NCBI GenBank assembly: GCA_030426445.1
Contig: JAUHYS010000170.1
Location: forward strand, 1-5,249
Direction of reading: 5' to 3'
DNA length: 5,249 nucleotides
Source: a bacterium
GTDB taxonomy: Bacteria; UBA10199; DSSB01
A program made the position numbers and the translations under genes. Numbering within the stretch: the first letter of the stretch is position 1; every line of letters begins with the position of its first letter. Shown one piece after another: positions 1-5,249 of this stretch. The notes under the pieces are model-generated. The model had not been told where the DNA came from, did not search any database, and saw only the letters and a list, made by a program, of their open reading frames with translations.

Positions 1-1071
1 CAAGGGGTTTTCTTCGCTGGTGCCACCATCAATATAATGGTGCTCAGTATCTCCTCGTTGAATTTTTTTAGGAACATATAAAATTGGAATAGATGAAGAA
101 GCGATGACCGCGTCGAGTGGATCTGCCTGAAAAATCGGAGTCAAGTAGTGTTGGGTGTCGATGTGTTCTGGTGTTAAGACTTCGCTTCTTCGCGTTGTGA
201 GATTGTATGCCATACAAAAAAAAGGAATGGTTTTTTGTGAAGGCTGAGTCAAGTATTTGCCAATCAATTCCTTTAAGGCACTTTGTACATCCAGGAGACC
301 TTGGATAAAATATTCTGAAGAAGTCATAAAGGTATCTGAAATCAAATTTTTAATGACATCCAGTTTGCTGGGGCTGAGACGAAAGGAATAACGGTCATTG
401 TAAAGATGATAGCCTTCCTCCTCGATTTGTGAGGGGTTGACTCCCATGGCATAAGGCATGCCAGCAATGGCTCCACCGCTGCTTCCCCAGATTTCGTCAA
501 TGTGGTCTCTTAGTTCTAATAAATCAATAAATTTAAAAATCGAAGGGTGAGCAAATAGGCGAATCCCTCCGGCTCCTAATGAGACAATCACTTTGGTACG
601 TCGGCTTTTTATCAATTGGCAGATGTTAGGAAACATCTTGCGAATGTCTTTTACCTTCTTGGGTGAGCGATTGATGATCCATTGATAGGAACGTCGGCCT
701 CCAGGGCGGTCTAATTTGATCACATCCTTTTCTGAACTTTCGGTACGACGCCCCATATAAAGAACTTGAATTTTATTTTGATTGGAAAATTTTGAAATAG
801 CATAAGTGATGACTTCTTCGACGGCCTCCTGAGAGGGGGGATCAAATAGAAATGACCTCGAAGGAAAGTTAACCTCCACCGAGCTCTCTTTTTGAGTGAT
901 TGTTTGAATTTTTTTATAGGGAAGCTGCTTTTCTTTGAGAACTTTTAGAGAATAATTGGAAACATAATATTCGCTTTCTGATGCTGAAGGGTGTAGCCTA
1001 ATTTCTAGACGTTTTTTTTCGATGTATCTCTTTTGCGAATTTTCCAAAAAAATGAGATGGGCTTGGCTCAT
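1..1071 (-). CDS. Patatin-like phospholipase, C-terminus cut by window edge
   Basis: This gene probably encodes a serine lipid acyl hydrolase of the patatin family, which uses a Ser-Asp dyad. The 357 visible residues contain the oxyanion-loop motif GAGGIR (166-171), the nucleophile elbow GSSGG (196-200, nucleophile Ser198) and the DGG motif (348-350, Asp348) followed by TSEENPL. The patatin fold therefore starts near residue 160. Residues 1-155 are lysine- and arginine-rich, show no signal peptide or obvious membrane segment, and match no domain I recognise. The ATG at 1071-1069 is the first possible start, because an in-frame TAA lies four codons upstream (1083-1081). The only Shine-Dalgarno candidate, AAGAGA, directly abuts the ATG and is weak. 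No later Met occurs before residue 106. The reading frame is open to base 1, so the C-terminal part lies outside the window. The gene diverges from clpB. The family call is firm; substrate and cellular site are unknown. Confidence 0.9.
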   Translation of the reverse strand, partial: MSQAHLIFLENSQKRYIEKKRLEIRLHPSASESEYYVSNYSLKVLKEKQLPYKKIQTITQKESSVEVNFPSRSFLFDPPSQEAVEEVITYAISKFSNQNKIQVLYMGRRTESSEKDVIKLDRPGGRRSYQWIINRSPKKVKDIRKMFPNICQLIKSRRTKVIVSLGAGGIRLFAHPSIFKFIDLLELRDHIDEIWGSSGGAIAGMPYAMGVNPSQIEEEGYHLYNDRYSFRLSPSKLDVIKNLISDTFMTSSEYFIQGLLDVQSALKELIGKYLTQPSQKTIPFFCMAYNLTTRRSEVLTPEHIDTQHYLTPIFQADPLDAVIASSSIPILYVPKKIQRGDTEHHYIDGGTSEENPL

Positions 1072-1134
1072 TCTCTTATTTTAGCATGCTTTAATGAAGC
1101 TAGCGATAGCGTTTTGTGATTAAAATTAAGACAA

Positions 1135-1160
1135 ATGAGCGCGGCTTAGAGCCCCTACAG
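1135..1160 (+). repeat. REP-like palindromic element, copy 1
   Basis: The segment begins ATGAG, ends CTACAG, and contains the small hairpin GGCT-TAG-AGCC (1143-1153). A second segment with the same ends and a GC-rich imperfect palindrome lies at 4626-4655 in the same orientation. The CTACAG end recalls Pseudomonas REP sequences from memory. The core of this copy is shorter and more divergent than that of the other, so family membership is an inference from shared ends. Confidence 0.45.
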
Positions 1161-1170
1161 TTTATTCAAA

Positions 1171-1204
1171 CTCCCTCTGTCTCCCTCTTCGTCTCAAGAG
1201 GGAG
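1171..1204. repeat. Hairpin with tandemly duplicated left arm
   Basis: CTCCCTCTT (1181-1189) pairs perfectly with AAGAGGGAG (1196-1204) across a six-base loop, giving a 9-bp stem. A second copy of the left arm, CTCCCTCT (1171-1178), lies ten bases upstream and could pair with the same right arm, so two mutually exclusive hairpins are possible. No T-tract follows on the plus strand and both flanking genes point away, so it is unlikely to be a terminator for either gene. Confidence 0.6.
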
Positions 1205-1272
1205 TACTCCTAATCACCCTCCGGGGAAGATTGTCCCCATCGAAAAAATGCCGTAAAATCCGAAATGAACGA

Positions 1273-1333
1273 AGCCTTAAAAACCCGCATTGTTTGACCC
1301 CGATGAAATTGGGGGAGTTTGCGGGTTTAGGCT
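1273..1333. repeat. Nested inverted repeat
   Basis: Three concentric stems are visible. The outer is AGCCT (1273-1277) with AGGCT (1329-1333). The middle is the 9-bp AAACCCGCA (1281-1289) with TGCGGGTTT (1320-1328), separated from the outer stem by a three-base bulge on the left. The inner is CCCC (1298-1301) with GGGG (1311-1314) around a nine-base loop. Together with the hairpin at 1384-1417 it resembles, from memory, a dispersed intergenic repeat of roughly 150 bp found in several proteobacterial genomes, in which a CCCGCA/TGCGGG palindrome is followed by a TTACTTTCTTT-GGCCACGC hairpin. I cannot confirm that assignment without a search. Confidence 0.6.
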
Positions 1334-1383
1334 AGAGTGAATGAGGATTTAGGTGTTTTATTCGGGGGTGGCTTTTTTCTTTG

Positions 1384-1417
1384 TTACTTTCTTTTTGGCC
1401 ACGCAAAAAGAAAGTAA
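1384..1417. repeat. 14-bp perfect hairpin around GGCCACGC
   Basis: TTACTTTCTTTTT (1384-1396) is perfectly complementary to AAAAAGAAAGTAA (1405-1417). G1397 with C1404 adds a fourteenth pair and leaves the six-base loop GCCACG. The stem is mostly A-T. It lies about 50 bases after the nested repeat at 1273-1333 and probably belongs to the same dispersed element. It is about 140 bases upstream of clpB and has no T-run typical of a terminator on either side. Confidence 0.7.
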
Positions 1418-1499
1418 GTAAATTAATTTTGATTGAACTGATAATTAAATAAATATTTTTATCAAAAAACCCTGCCACTTAAGAGTACTTAAAAACTGA

Positions 1500-1535
1500 T
1501 GTCACCCTTGACCTACTGCATGAGCGTACTTATCT
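1500..1535 (+). promoter_or_regulatory. Sigma-32-type heat-shock promoter of clpB
   Basis: TGTCACCCTTGAC (1500-1512) matches the E. coli sigma-32 minus-35 consensus TCTCNCCCTTGAA at ten of twelve defined positions. After 16 bases, CTTATCT (1529-1535) fits the CYTATNT minus-10 form described for alphaproteobacterial heat-shock promoters better than the E. coli CCCCAT form. Transcription would start near 1541-1543, giving a very short leader that contains little beyond the Shine-Dalgarno sequence. Control of clpB by RpoH is the known pattern in proteobacteria. No CIRCE operator (TTAGCACTC-N9-GAGTGCTAA) is present, which argues against HrcA control. The start site is inferred. Confidence 0.6.
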
Positions 1536-1542
1536 ATAATAG

Positions 1543-1551
1543 AAAGGAGGT
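1543..1551 (+). promoter_or_regulatory. Ribosome binding site of clpB
   Basis: AAAGGAGGT is a near-perfect complement of the 16S rRNA 3' end. Its GGAGG core ends four bases before the ATG at 1555, which is slightly short spacing. It fixes the clpB start, since an in-frame TAG at 1540-1542 excludes upstream starts. Confidence 0.85.
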
Positions 1552-1554
1552 TCT

Positions 1555-4173
1555 ATGAGATTTGATAAATTTACCGTAAAAGCCCAAGAGGCGGTTTTAG
1601 AAGCCCAACACAAAGCCAGCGAATATGGTAATCAGCAAATTGAACCTGCACATTTGCTTTTGAGTTTATTGGATCAAGAAGAGGGTTTGGTCAAAGCGAT
1701 TTTACAAAAGCATGGAGCCGATCCACAAAATATATTAGAGCAAACTTTGCAAGCGGTAGAGTCTTTTCCTAAAGTCAGTGGTTCACACGGTGAATACCCT
1801 TCGCCTCAATTTAAAAAAGTTTTAGACAAGGCCCATGATCAGGCCAGCCAACTCAAGGATGAGTTTGTCAGCACCGAACATCTCTTGCTTTCTCTTTTAG
1901 AAGTCAAAGCGAGTAAGGCTTATGAGATTTTGAGTTCGGCGGGCATTAGCAAAGATTCTTTACTCAAAGTTTTATCAGAAATTAGAGGTTCGCATCGGGT
2001 GACCGATCAAAATCCGGAAGCAAAATTTCAGGCCTTAGAAAAATACACCCGTGACCTAACACAAGTCGCGCGCAGTGGAAAACTCGACCCTGTCATTGGG
2101 CGGGATGACGAAATCCGCCGTGTTATGCAAGTGCTAAGTCGTCGTACCAAAAATAATCCTGTGCTTATTGGTGAACCGGGTGTGGGTAAAACCGCGATTG
2201 TCGAAGGCCTGGCCCTGCGCATTGCCAACGGCCAGGTGCCGGAGACTTTGCGCGATAAAAAACTCGTTGCCTTAGATTTAGGTGGCTTATTGGCGGGCAC
2301 CAAATATCGCGGTGAGTTCGAAGATAGGCTCAAGGCCTTGGTCAAAGAGATTACTCAGTCTGCAGGCCAAGTGATTTTATTCATCGACGAATTGCATACC
2401 TTGGTGGGAGCGGGTGCGGCTGAAGGTGCCATGGATGCTTCTAATATGCTCAAACCCGCCTTGGCCCGTGGAGAATTGCGTTGCATTGGCGCCACAACCT
2501 TGGATGAATACCGTAAACACATCGAAAAAGATCCCGCCTTAGAAAGACGCTTTCAAAGTGTGTATACCAAAGAGCCCAATGTGGAGGACACCATTGCGAT
2601 TTTGCGTGGACTTAAAGAGCGCTACGAGGTTCACCATGGAGTACGGATTCAGGATAGCGCCTTGGTCAATGCAGCTACACTTTCACATCGTTATATCACC
2701 GATCGTTTTTTACCGGACAAGGCCATTGACCTCATCGATGAAGCCGCCAGTCGCCTGCGCATTGAGATCGACAGTTTGCCCACCGAGATTGACGAGATCG
2801 AAGGCAAGGTGACGCAATTACAGATCGAAGAGCAGGCTTTAAAAAAAGAAAAAGACGAGGCAAGCAAAGAGCGCCTCAATAAAATTCAGGCGGAGCTAGC
2901 TGAGCTGCGCGAAAAGAGCGATAAGCTCAAAGCGCATTGGCAAAACGAAAAGGCCTCCATTACGGAAATTCGTCAAGTTAAAGAAAAAATCGAACACATT
3001 AAAACCGAGATCGAACAAGCCGAGCGCAGTGGGGATCTCAATAAAGCGGCCGAGCTTAAGTACGGACAATTGCCCGAGAACAATCAAAAGCTCGAAGAGC
3101 TCAACCAAAATTTAGCCAAGCTGCAAAAAGATCAACGCATGCTCAAAGAAGAAGTCGGCCCCGAAGACATTGCGGCCATTGTGGCCAAATGGACGGGCAT
3201 TCCTGTGACTAAAATGATGGAAGGCGAAATTGAAAAGCTGGTTCACATGGAAGCAAAATTGCGCGAACGCGTGATTGGGCAGGAAGAAGCTTTGGAAAAA
3301 GTCGCCAATGCGGTGCGGCGTTCGCGAGCGGGTTTGCAAGATCCCAATCGCCCCATGGGCTCCTTTATTTTTTTGGGGCCCACGGGTGTGGGTAAGACGG
3401 AGACAGCTCGCACTTTGGCGGACTTTCTCTTTGATGACGAACAAGCCATGATTCGCATCGATATGAGTGAGTACATGGAAAAGCATTCGGTGGCACGCTT
3501 GATTGGAGCGCCTCCGGGATATGTGGGTTACGAAGAGGGTGGCCAGCTCACCGAGGCTGTGCGCCGGCGTCCGTATTCTGTTGTGCTCTTTGACGAAATC
3601 GAAAAGGCTCACCCCGAGGTCTTTAATATTTTTTTGCAAATCTTGGATGATGGCCGAGCGACCGATAGCCAGGGACGTACCATTGATTTTAAAAATACGG
3701 TCTTGATCATGACCAGTAATATTGGCTCTCAATATATTACAGAGCTTGCTGGTAAGGACGAAGAAATGGAAAAGCGCGTGACGCAGGCCCTACGCGAACA
3801 TTTTCGTCCAGAATTTCTCAACCGCGTGGATGAAACGATTATTTTTCATTCTCTTAAAGAAGAACAAATCGAGAAAATTGTGGGTATTCAGCTTAAGCGC
3901 CTACAAAAACTTTTGACTGAGAAAAAACTCAGCTTGAAAGTTTCGGAAAAAGCCAAGAAATTTATCTCCCAACATGGCTTTGATCCGATTTACGGAGCTC
4001 GCCCCTTGAAGCGCGCCATTCAAAAATATATCCAAGACCCCTTGGCCATTCAATTATTGGAGGGCAAATTTGTCGAAGGTGATGAAATTCATGTTGATTT
4101 TAAAAAAGTCGAAGTAGGCAAAGGTGCCGGTGAGCTTAAGTTTTTTAAAAGTGCAATAAATGTTACAGAATAA
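1555..4173 (+). CDS. clpB: ATP-dependent disaggregase ClpB (Hsp104 family)
   Basis: ClpB is a cytoplasmic hexameric AAA+ chaperone that, with DnaK, pulls polypeptides out of aggregates after heat stress. All parts are visible. Two Clp_N repeats span about 1-145. NBD1 has Walker A GEPGVGKT (206-213, Lys212), pore-loop Tyr251, Walker B Asp278-Glu279 and arginine fingers Arg331-Arg332. The coiled-coil M-domain spans about 405-530 and keeps Tyr503. NBD2 has Walker A GPTGVGKT (608-615, Lys614), pore-loop Tyr656, Walker B Asp680-Glu681, arginine finger Arg757 and sensor-2 Arg816 in GARPLKR. No ClpP-binding IGF/L loop was noticed, as expected for ClpB rather than ClpA or ClpC. At 872 aa it is 15 longer than E. 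coli ClpB (857), mostly in the C-terminal tail. The start is set by a strong Shine-Dalgarno sequence. A sigma-32-like promoter precedes it. No terminator follows directly, so transcription may continue into the gene at 4214. Confidence 0.99.
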   Translation: MRFDKFTVKAQEAVLEAQHKASEYGNQQIEPAHLLLSLLDQEEGLVKAILQKHGADPQNILEQTLQAVESFPKVSGSHGEYPSPQFKKVLDKAHDQASQLKDEFVSTEHLLLSLLEVKASKAYEILSSAGISKDSLLKVLSEIRGSHRVTDQNPEAKFQALEKYTRDLTQVARSGKLDPVIGRDDEIRRVMQVLSRRTKNNPVLIGEPGVGKTAIVEGLALRIANGQVPETLRDKKLVALDLGGLLAGTKYRGEFEDRLKALVKEITQSAGQVILFIDELHTLVGAGAAEGAMDASNMLKPALARGELRCIGATTLDEYRKHIEKDPALERRFQSVYTKEPNVEDTIAILRGLKERYEVHHGVRIQDSALVNAATLSHRYITDRFLPDKAIDLIDEAASRLRIEIDSLPTEIDEIEGKVTQLQIEEQALKKEKDEASKERLNKIQAELAELREKSDKLKAHWQNEKASITEIRQVKEKIEHIKTEIEQAERSGDLNKAAELKYGQLPENNQKLEELNQNLAKLQKDQRMLKEEVGPEDIAAIVAKWTGIPVTKMMEGEIEKLVHMEAKLRERVIGQEEALEKVANAVRRSRAGLQDPNRPMGSFIFLGPTGVGKTETARTLADFLFDDEQAMIRIDMSEYMEKHSVARLIGAPPGYVGYEEGGQLTEAVRRRPYSVVLFDEIEKAHPEVFNIFLQILDDGRATDSQGRTIDFKNTVLIMTSNIGSQYITELAGKDEEMEKRVTQALREHFRPEFLNRVDETIIFHSLKEEQIEKIVGIQLKRLQKLLTEKKLSLKVSEKAKKFISQHGFDPIYGARPLKRAIQKYIQDPLAIQLLEGKFVEGDEIHVDFKKVEVGKGAGELKFFKSAINVTE
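1984..2001 (+). promoter_or_regulatory. Possible internal start for N-terminally truncated ClpB
   Basis: Codon 149 of clpB is GTG (1999-2001), preceded by AGAGGT (1984-1989) at nine bases spacing. In E. coli, translation from the GTG at Val149 yields the shorter ClpB isoform lacking the N-domain. The surrounding residues RGSHRVTDQ align without gaps to the E. coli RGGESVNDQ. The site therefore has the position, codon and a plausible Shine-Dalgarno sequence. However, the AGAGGT also encodes conserved Arg-Gly, so it may be there by coding constraint alone. Use of this start is an inference. Confidence 0.45.
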
Positions 4174-4213
4174 CCAGTGTTAAAACCAGCTTATAAAATG
4201 GTAATTAGAAGCT

Positions 4214-4507
4214 ATGAAAGAAATGCAAAAGATTACCGTTCAAGTTCCTAAAACAACCTTAAAGTTAGCCCTACGTTCTACAGGAGAAAATATTAGCGCA
4301 ACGGTCAAGCAAGCTTTGGAACTGCTAGCTGCAAGACAAGCCTGTCTTGAAATCAGAAAACTAAGAGGTAAAATCAAATTGGGTCTCACTCAAAAAGGTC
4401 TCCGTGCTTTAAGAGAAGATAGAGATATCAGATTAAAAGCATTTGACGCGTTAATCTTTTTTTGTTTTAAATCATCAACCCACCCACGATTTTTTCATAA
4501 AATTTAA
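4214..4507 (+). CDS. Solitary VapB-like antitoxin (DUF2191-type), unusual C-terminus
   Basis: This 97-residue protein looks like a type II antitoxin of the VapB/DUF2191 kind. Residues 5-10 (QKITVQ) would be the DNA-binding beta strand, followed by two helices (about 12-22 and 28-44) of a ribbon-helix-helix domain. The toxin-binding segment LRGKIKL (50-56) through LREDR (66-70) is typical of the family. Such proteins usually end soon after LREDR. Here a further 27 residues include the hydrophobic, phenylalanine-rich IFFCF (81-85), encoded by an A/T-rich stretch with poly-T runs, which suggests an eroded or frameshifted 3' end. No PIN-domain VapC toxin follows; a terminator begins five bases after the stop. 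The start is uncertain: the ATG at 4214 has a poor Shine-Dalgarno sequence, and the ATG at 4223 (MQKITVQ) fits the family better. It lies 40 bases after clpB and is probably co-transcribed. Confidence 0.7.
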   Translation: MKEMQKITVQVPKTTLKLALRSTGENISATVKQALELLAARQACLEIRKLRGKIKLGLTQKGLRALREDRDIRLKAFDALIFFCFKSSTHPRFFHKI

Positions 4508-4511
4508 AACA

Positions 4512-4545
4512 AAAAGTCCAACGAGTCCAACGGCGTTGGACTTTT
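4512..4545 (+). terminator. Intrinsic terminator with duplicated left arm
   Basis: AAAAGTCCAACG (4512-4523) pairs perfectly with CGTTGGACTTTT (4534-4545), giving a 12-bp stem with a ten-base loop that ends in a T-tract. The left arm is tandemly duplicated: AGTCCAACG occurs at 4515-4523 and again at 4524-4532. The second copy can form a shorter hairpin, AGTCCAAC-GGC-GTTGGACT (4524-4542), with the same right arm. The A-run on the left would allow weak function on the minus strand too. It closes the clpB-antitoxin transcription unit. Confidence 0.85.
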
Positions 4546-4625
4546 AGAATTATAATTATTTGAAATTATTATATTTTTTTATAATTTTTTTTCAAAAAAT
4601 CAAAAAAATGAAATTTTTAATAGTT
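4546..4625. other. Extremely AT-rich spacer
   Basis: These 80 bases after the terminator are almost entirely A and T, with long T and A runs and no ORF. A TATAAT (4580-4585) lies 14 bases after TTGAAA (4560-4565), which is too short a spacing for a confident sigma-70 promoter. The stretch could still supply promoter or UP-element function for the ABC gene, or simply be relaxed spacer. Confidence 0.4.
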
Positions 4626-4655
4626 ATGAGGGGCACGAGAACCCCGCTCCTACAG
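4626..4655 (+). repeat. REP-like palindromic element, copy 2
   Basis: The segment runs from ATGAG to CTACAG. It forms an imperfect hairpin in which GAGGGG (4628-4633) pairs with CCC (4642-4644) and CTC (4647-4649), leaving a two-base CG bulge and an eight-base loop. The bulged GC-rich stem and the end CCGCTCCTACAG strongly recall, from memory, the Pseudomonas REP sequence that ends in CCCGCTCCTACAG. The first copy is at 1135-1160. No associated RAYT transposase is in the window. Confidence 0.55.
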
Positions 4656-4728
4656 ATGGTGGCTTCATATTTTATCGTGAATTTTCCATTTTCCTTGTCA
4701 AACCCTTTAAATTTAGCGAAAAGAAGGC

Positions 4729-5249
4729 ATGCTGCTTAAAGTCAACCAAGTGGTTAAAAAATTTCCGGTCAAATCTGGATTTTGGGGGCGTGTCCGCCAA
4801 CATGTGCATGCAGTCAATGGGGTGTCTCTTTATGTTGAAGAGGGAGAAACCCTGGGGCTGGTGGGCGAGTCGGGCTGTGGCAAGACGACCTTGGCGCGTA
4901 TCATCATGCGGCTTATTCAGGCGGAGCAGGGCGAGATTCAATTAGAGGGCGAGGACATTCATCAGCTTTCCGAAAAAAAATTACGTCCCTTGCGTAAAAA
5001 GTTCCAGATGATTTTTCAGGACCCTTACGCCAGTTTAAATCCACGCATGTCTGTTTATGATGCACTTGCAGAGCCTTTGTTGCTGCATAAAATTGTAAAT
5101 AAAAAAGAATTGGATAAAGAAGTTTTTGCTCTGATGGATTCGGTGGGTTTAGCAAGAGAAAGTGTCCTGCGCTATCCGCATGAATTTTCCGGTGGGCAGC
5201 GTCAACGTATTGCCATTGGACGTGCAATTGCTACCAAGCCTTCTTTCAT
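4729..5249 (+). CDS. Peptide ABC transporter ATPase, OppF/DppF type, C-terminus cut by window edge
   Basis: This is the ATP-binding subunit of an oligopeptide/dipeptide-type ABC importer; such ATPases couple ATP hydrolysis to uptake through two membrane permeases. The 173 visible codons show Walker A GESGCGKTT (46-54, Lys52), the Q-loop in FQDPYASLNP (96-105, Gln97), which is characteristic of the OppF/DppF branch, and the ABC signature FSGGQRQR (153-160). Walker B and the H-loop would lie beyond base 5249. The ATG at 4729 is the first possible start because an in-frame TAG lies at 4714-4716. AAGAAGG (4721-4727) is a good Shine-Dalgarno sequence but only one base from the ATG. MLLKVNQVVKKFPV matches the normal N-terminus of the family, so the start is likely right. 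It follows a terminator and so begins a new unit or has its own promoter. The exact substrate (oligopeptide, dipeptide, nickel or other) cannot be told. Confidence 0.95.
   Translation, partial: MLLKVNQVVKKFPVKSGFWGRVRQHVHAVNGVSLYVEEGETLGLVGESGCGKTTLARIIMRLIQAEQGEIQLEGEDIHQLSEKKLRPLRKKFQMIFQDPYASLNPRMSVYDALAEPLLLHKIVNKKELDKEVFALMDSVGLARESVLRYPHEFSGGQRQRIAIGRAIATKPSF

Larger units (their letters stand above)
1072..1554. other. Divergent intergenic region rich in inverted repeats
   Basis: These 483 bases separate the leftward patatin gene from the rightward clpB. I found no credible gene: the only short ORF noticed, 1265-1297, has ten codons and sits inside a palindromic repeat. From left to right it holds a REP-like element (1135-1160), a hairpin with a duplicated left arm (1171-1204), a perfect 10-bp palindrome GGAGTACTCC (1201-1210), a GGGGA/TCCCC hairpin (1223-1227 with 1234-1238), a nested inverted repeat (1273-1333), a 14-bp hairpin (1384-1417), an AT-rich stretch (about 1418-1470) and the clpB promoter and ribosome binding site. 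The density of palindromes suggests an assembly of dispersed repeats rather than lost coding sequence. Confidence 0.7.

Noticed and set aside
1265..1297. Ten-codon ORF (MNEALKTRIV) in the intergenic region
   Set aside because: It sits inside a palindromic repeat, has no Shine-Dalgarno sequence and is too short to support.
1479..1492. TTAAG-AGTA-CTTAA palindrome upstream of clpB as an HrcA/CIRCE-like operator
   Set aside because: It has only 5-bp A/T-rich arms and does not match the CIRCE consensus.
1508..1540. Sigma-70 promoter TTGACC (1508-1513) with TATAAT (1535-1540)
   Set aside because: The spacer would be 21 bases and the start would fall inside the Shine-Dalgarno sequence; the sigma-32 reading fits better.
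3112..3732. 206-codon open frame on the minus strand inside clpB, plus several shorter ones on both strands
   Set aside because: All lie wholly within the strongly conserved clpB reading frame, have no supporting Shine-Dalgarno or family resemblance, and are expected shadows.
4440..4728. Possible VapC (PIN) toxin or toxin remnant after the antitoxin
   Set aside because: Reading through 4440-4728 I found no PIN start (such as an M-x-x-D-T/S motif) and no adequate ORF; a terminator and AT-rich spacer occupy the space.
4672..5227. Two minus-strand open frames (4672-4941 and 4913-5227) over the ABC transporter gene
   Set aside because: They overlap a clear OppF-type ATPase with intact motifs and their translations resemble no family.
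1..5249. tRNA, rRNA or CRISPR array
   Set aside because: No cloverleaf, rRNA core motif or regularly spaced direct repeat was seen on either strand.

Overview
The window comes from a Gram-negative bacterium of moderate GC content. A complete proteobacterial-type clpB is preceded by a sigma-32-like heat-shock promoter, and both main intergenic regions carry REP-like palindromes. ClpB residue spacing follows the E. coli protein closely, but nothing here fixes the lineage. A proteobacterium, possibly delta-like, is a guess. No rRNA, tRNA, CRISPR array, integrase or transposase gene was seen.

Layout. (1) Bases 1-1071, minus strand: the first 357 codons of a patatin-like phospholipase with a long N-terminal region of unknown role; its C-terminus lies outside the window. 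(2) Bases 1072-1554: a 483-base divergent intergenic region holding a REP-like element, a hairpin with a duplicated left arm, a nested inverted repeat, a 14-bp hairpin, and then the clpB promoter and a strong Shine-Dalgarno sequence. (3) Bases 1555-4173, plus strand: clpB (872 aa), an intact two-ring AAA+ disaggregase. It keeps a GTG codon at residue 149, where E. coli starts its short ClpB isoform. (4) Bases 4214-4507, plus strand: a small VapB-like antitoxin with no recognisable toxin partner, 40 bases after clpB and probably on the same transcript. (5) Bases 4512-4545: an intrinsic terminator with a duplicated left arm, followed by a very AT-rich spacer and a second REP-like element. (6) Bases 4729 to the right edge, plus strand: the first 173 codons of an OppF/DppF-type peptide-transporter ATPase.

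How the parts relate. clpB looks like a heat-inducible unit, possibly carrying the antitoxin gene as a passenger, ended by the 4512-4545 terminator. The patatin and ABC-transporter genes are separate transcription units with no evident functional link to it. The genes are of ordinary families. The less ordinary content is in the intergenic repeats, the solitary antitoxin, the N-terminal part of the patatin protein and the possible internal start in clpB. I found no convincing new multi-gene system.
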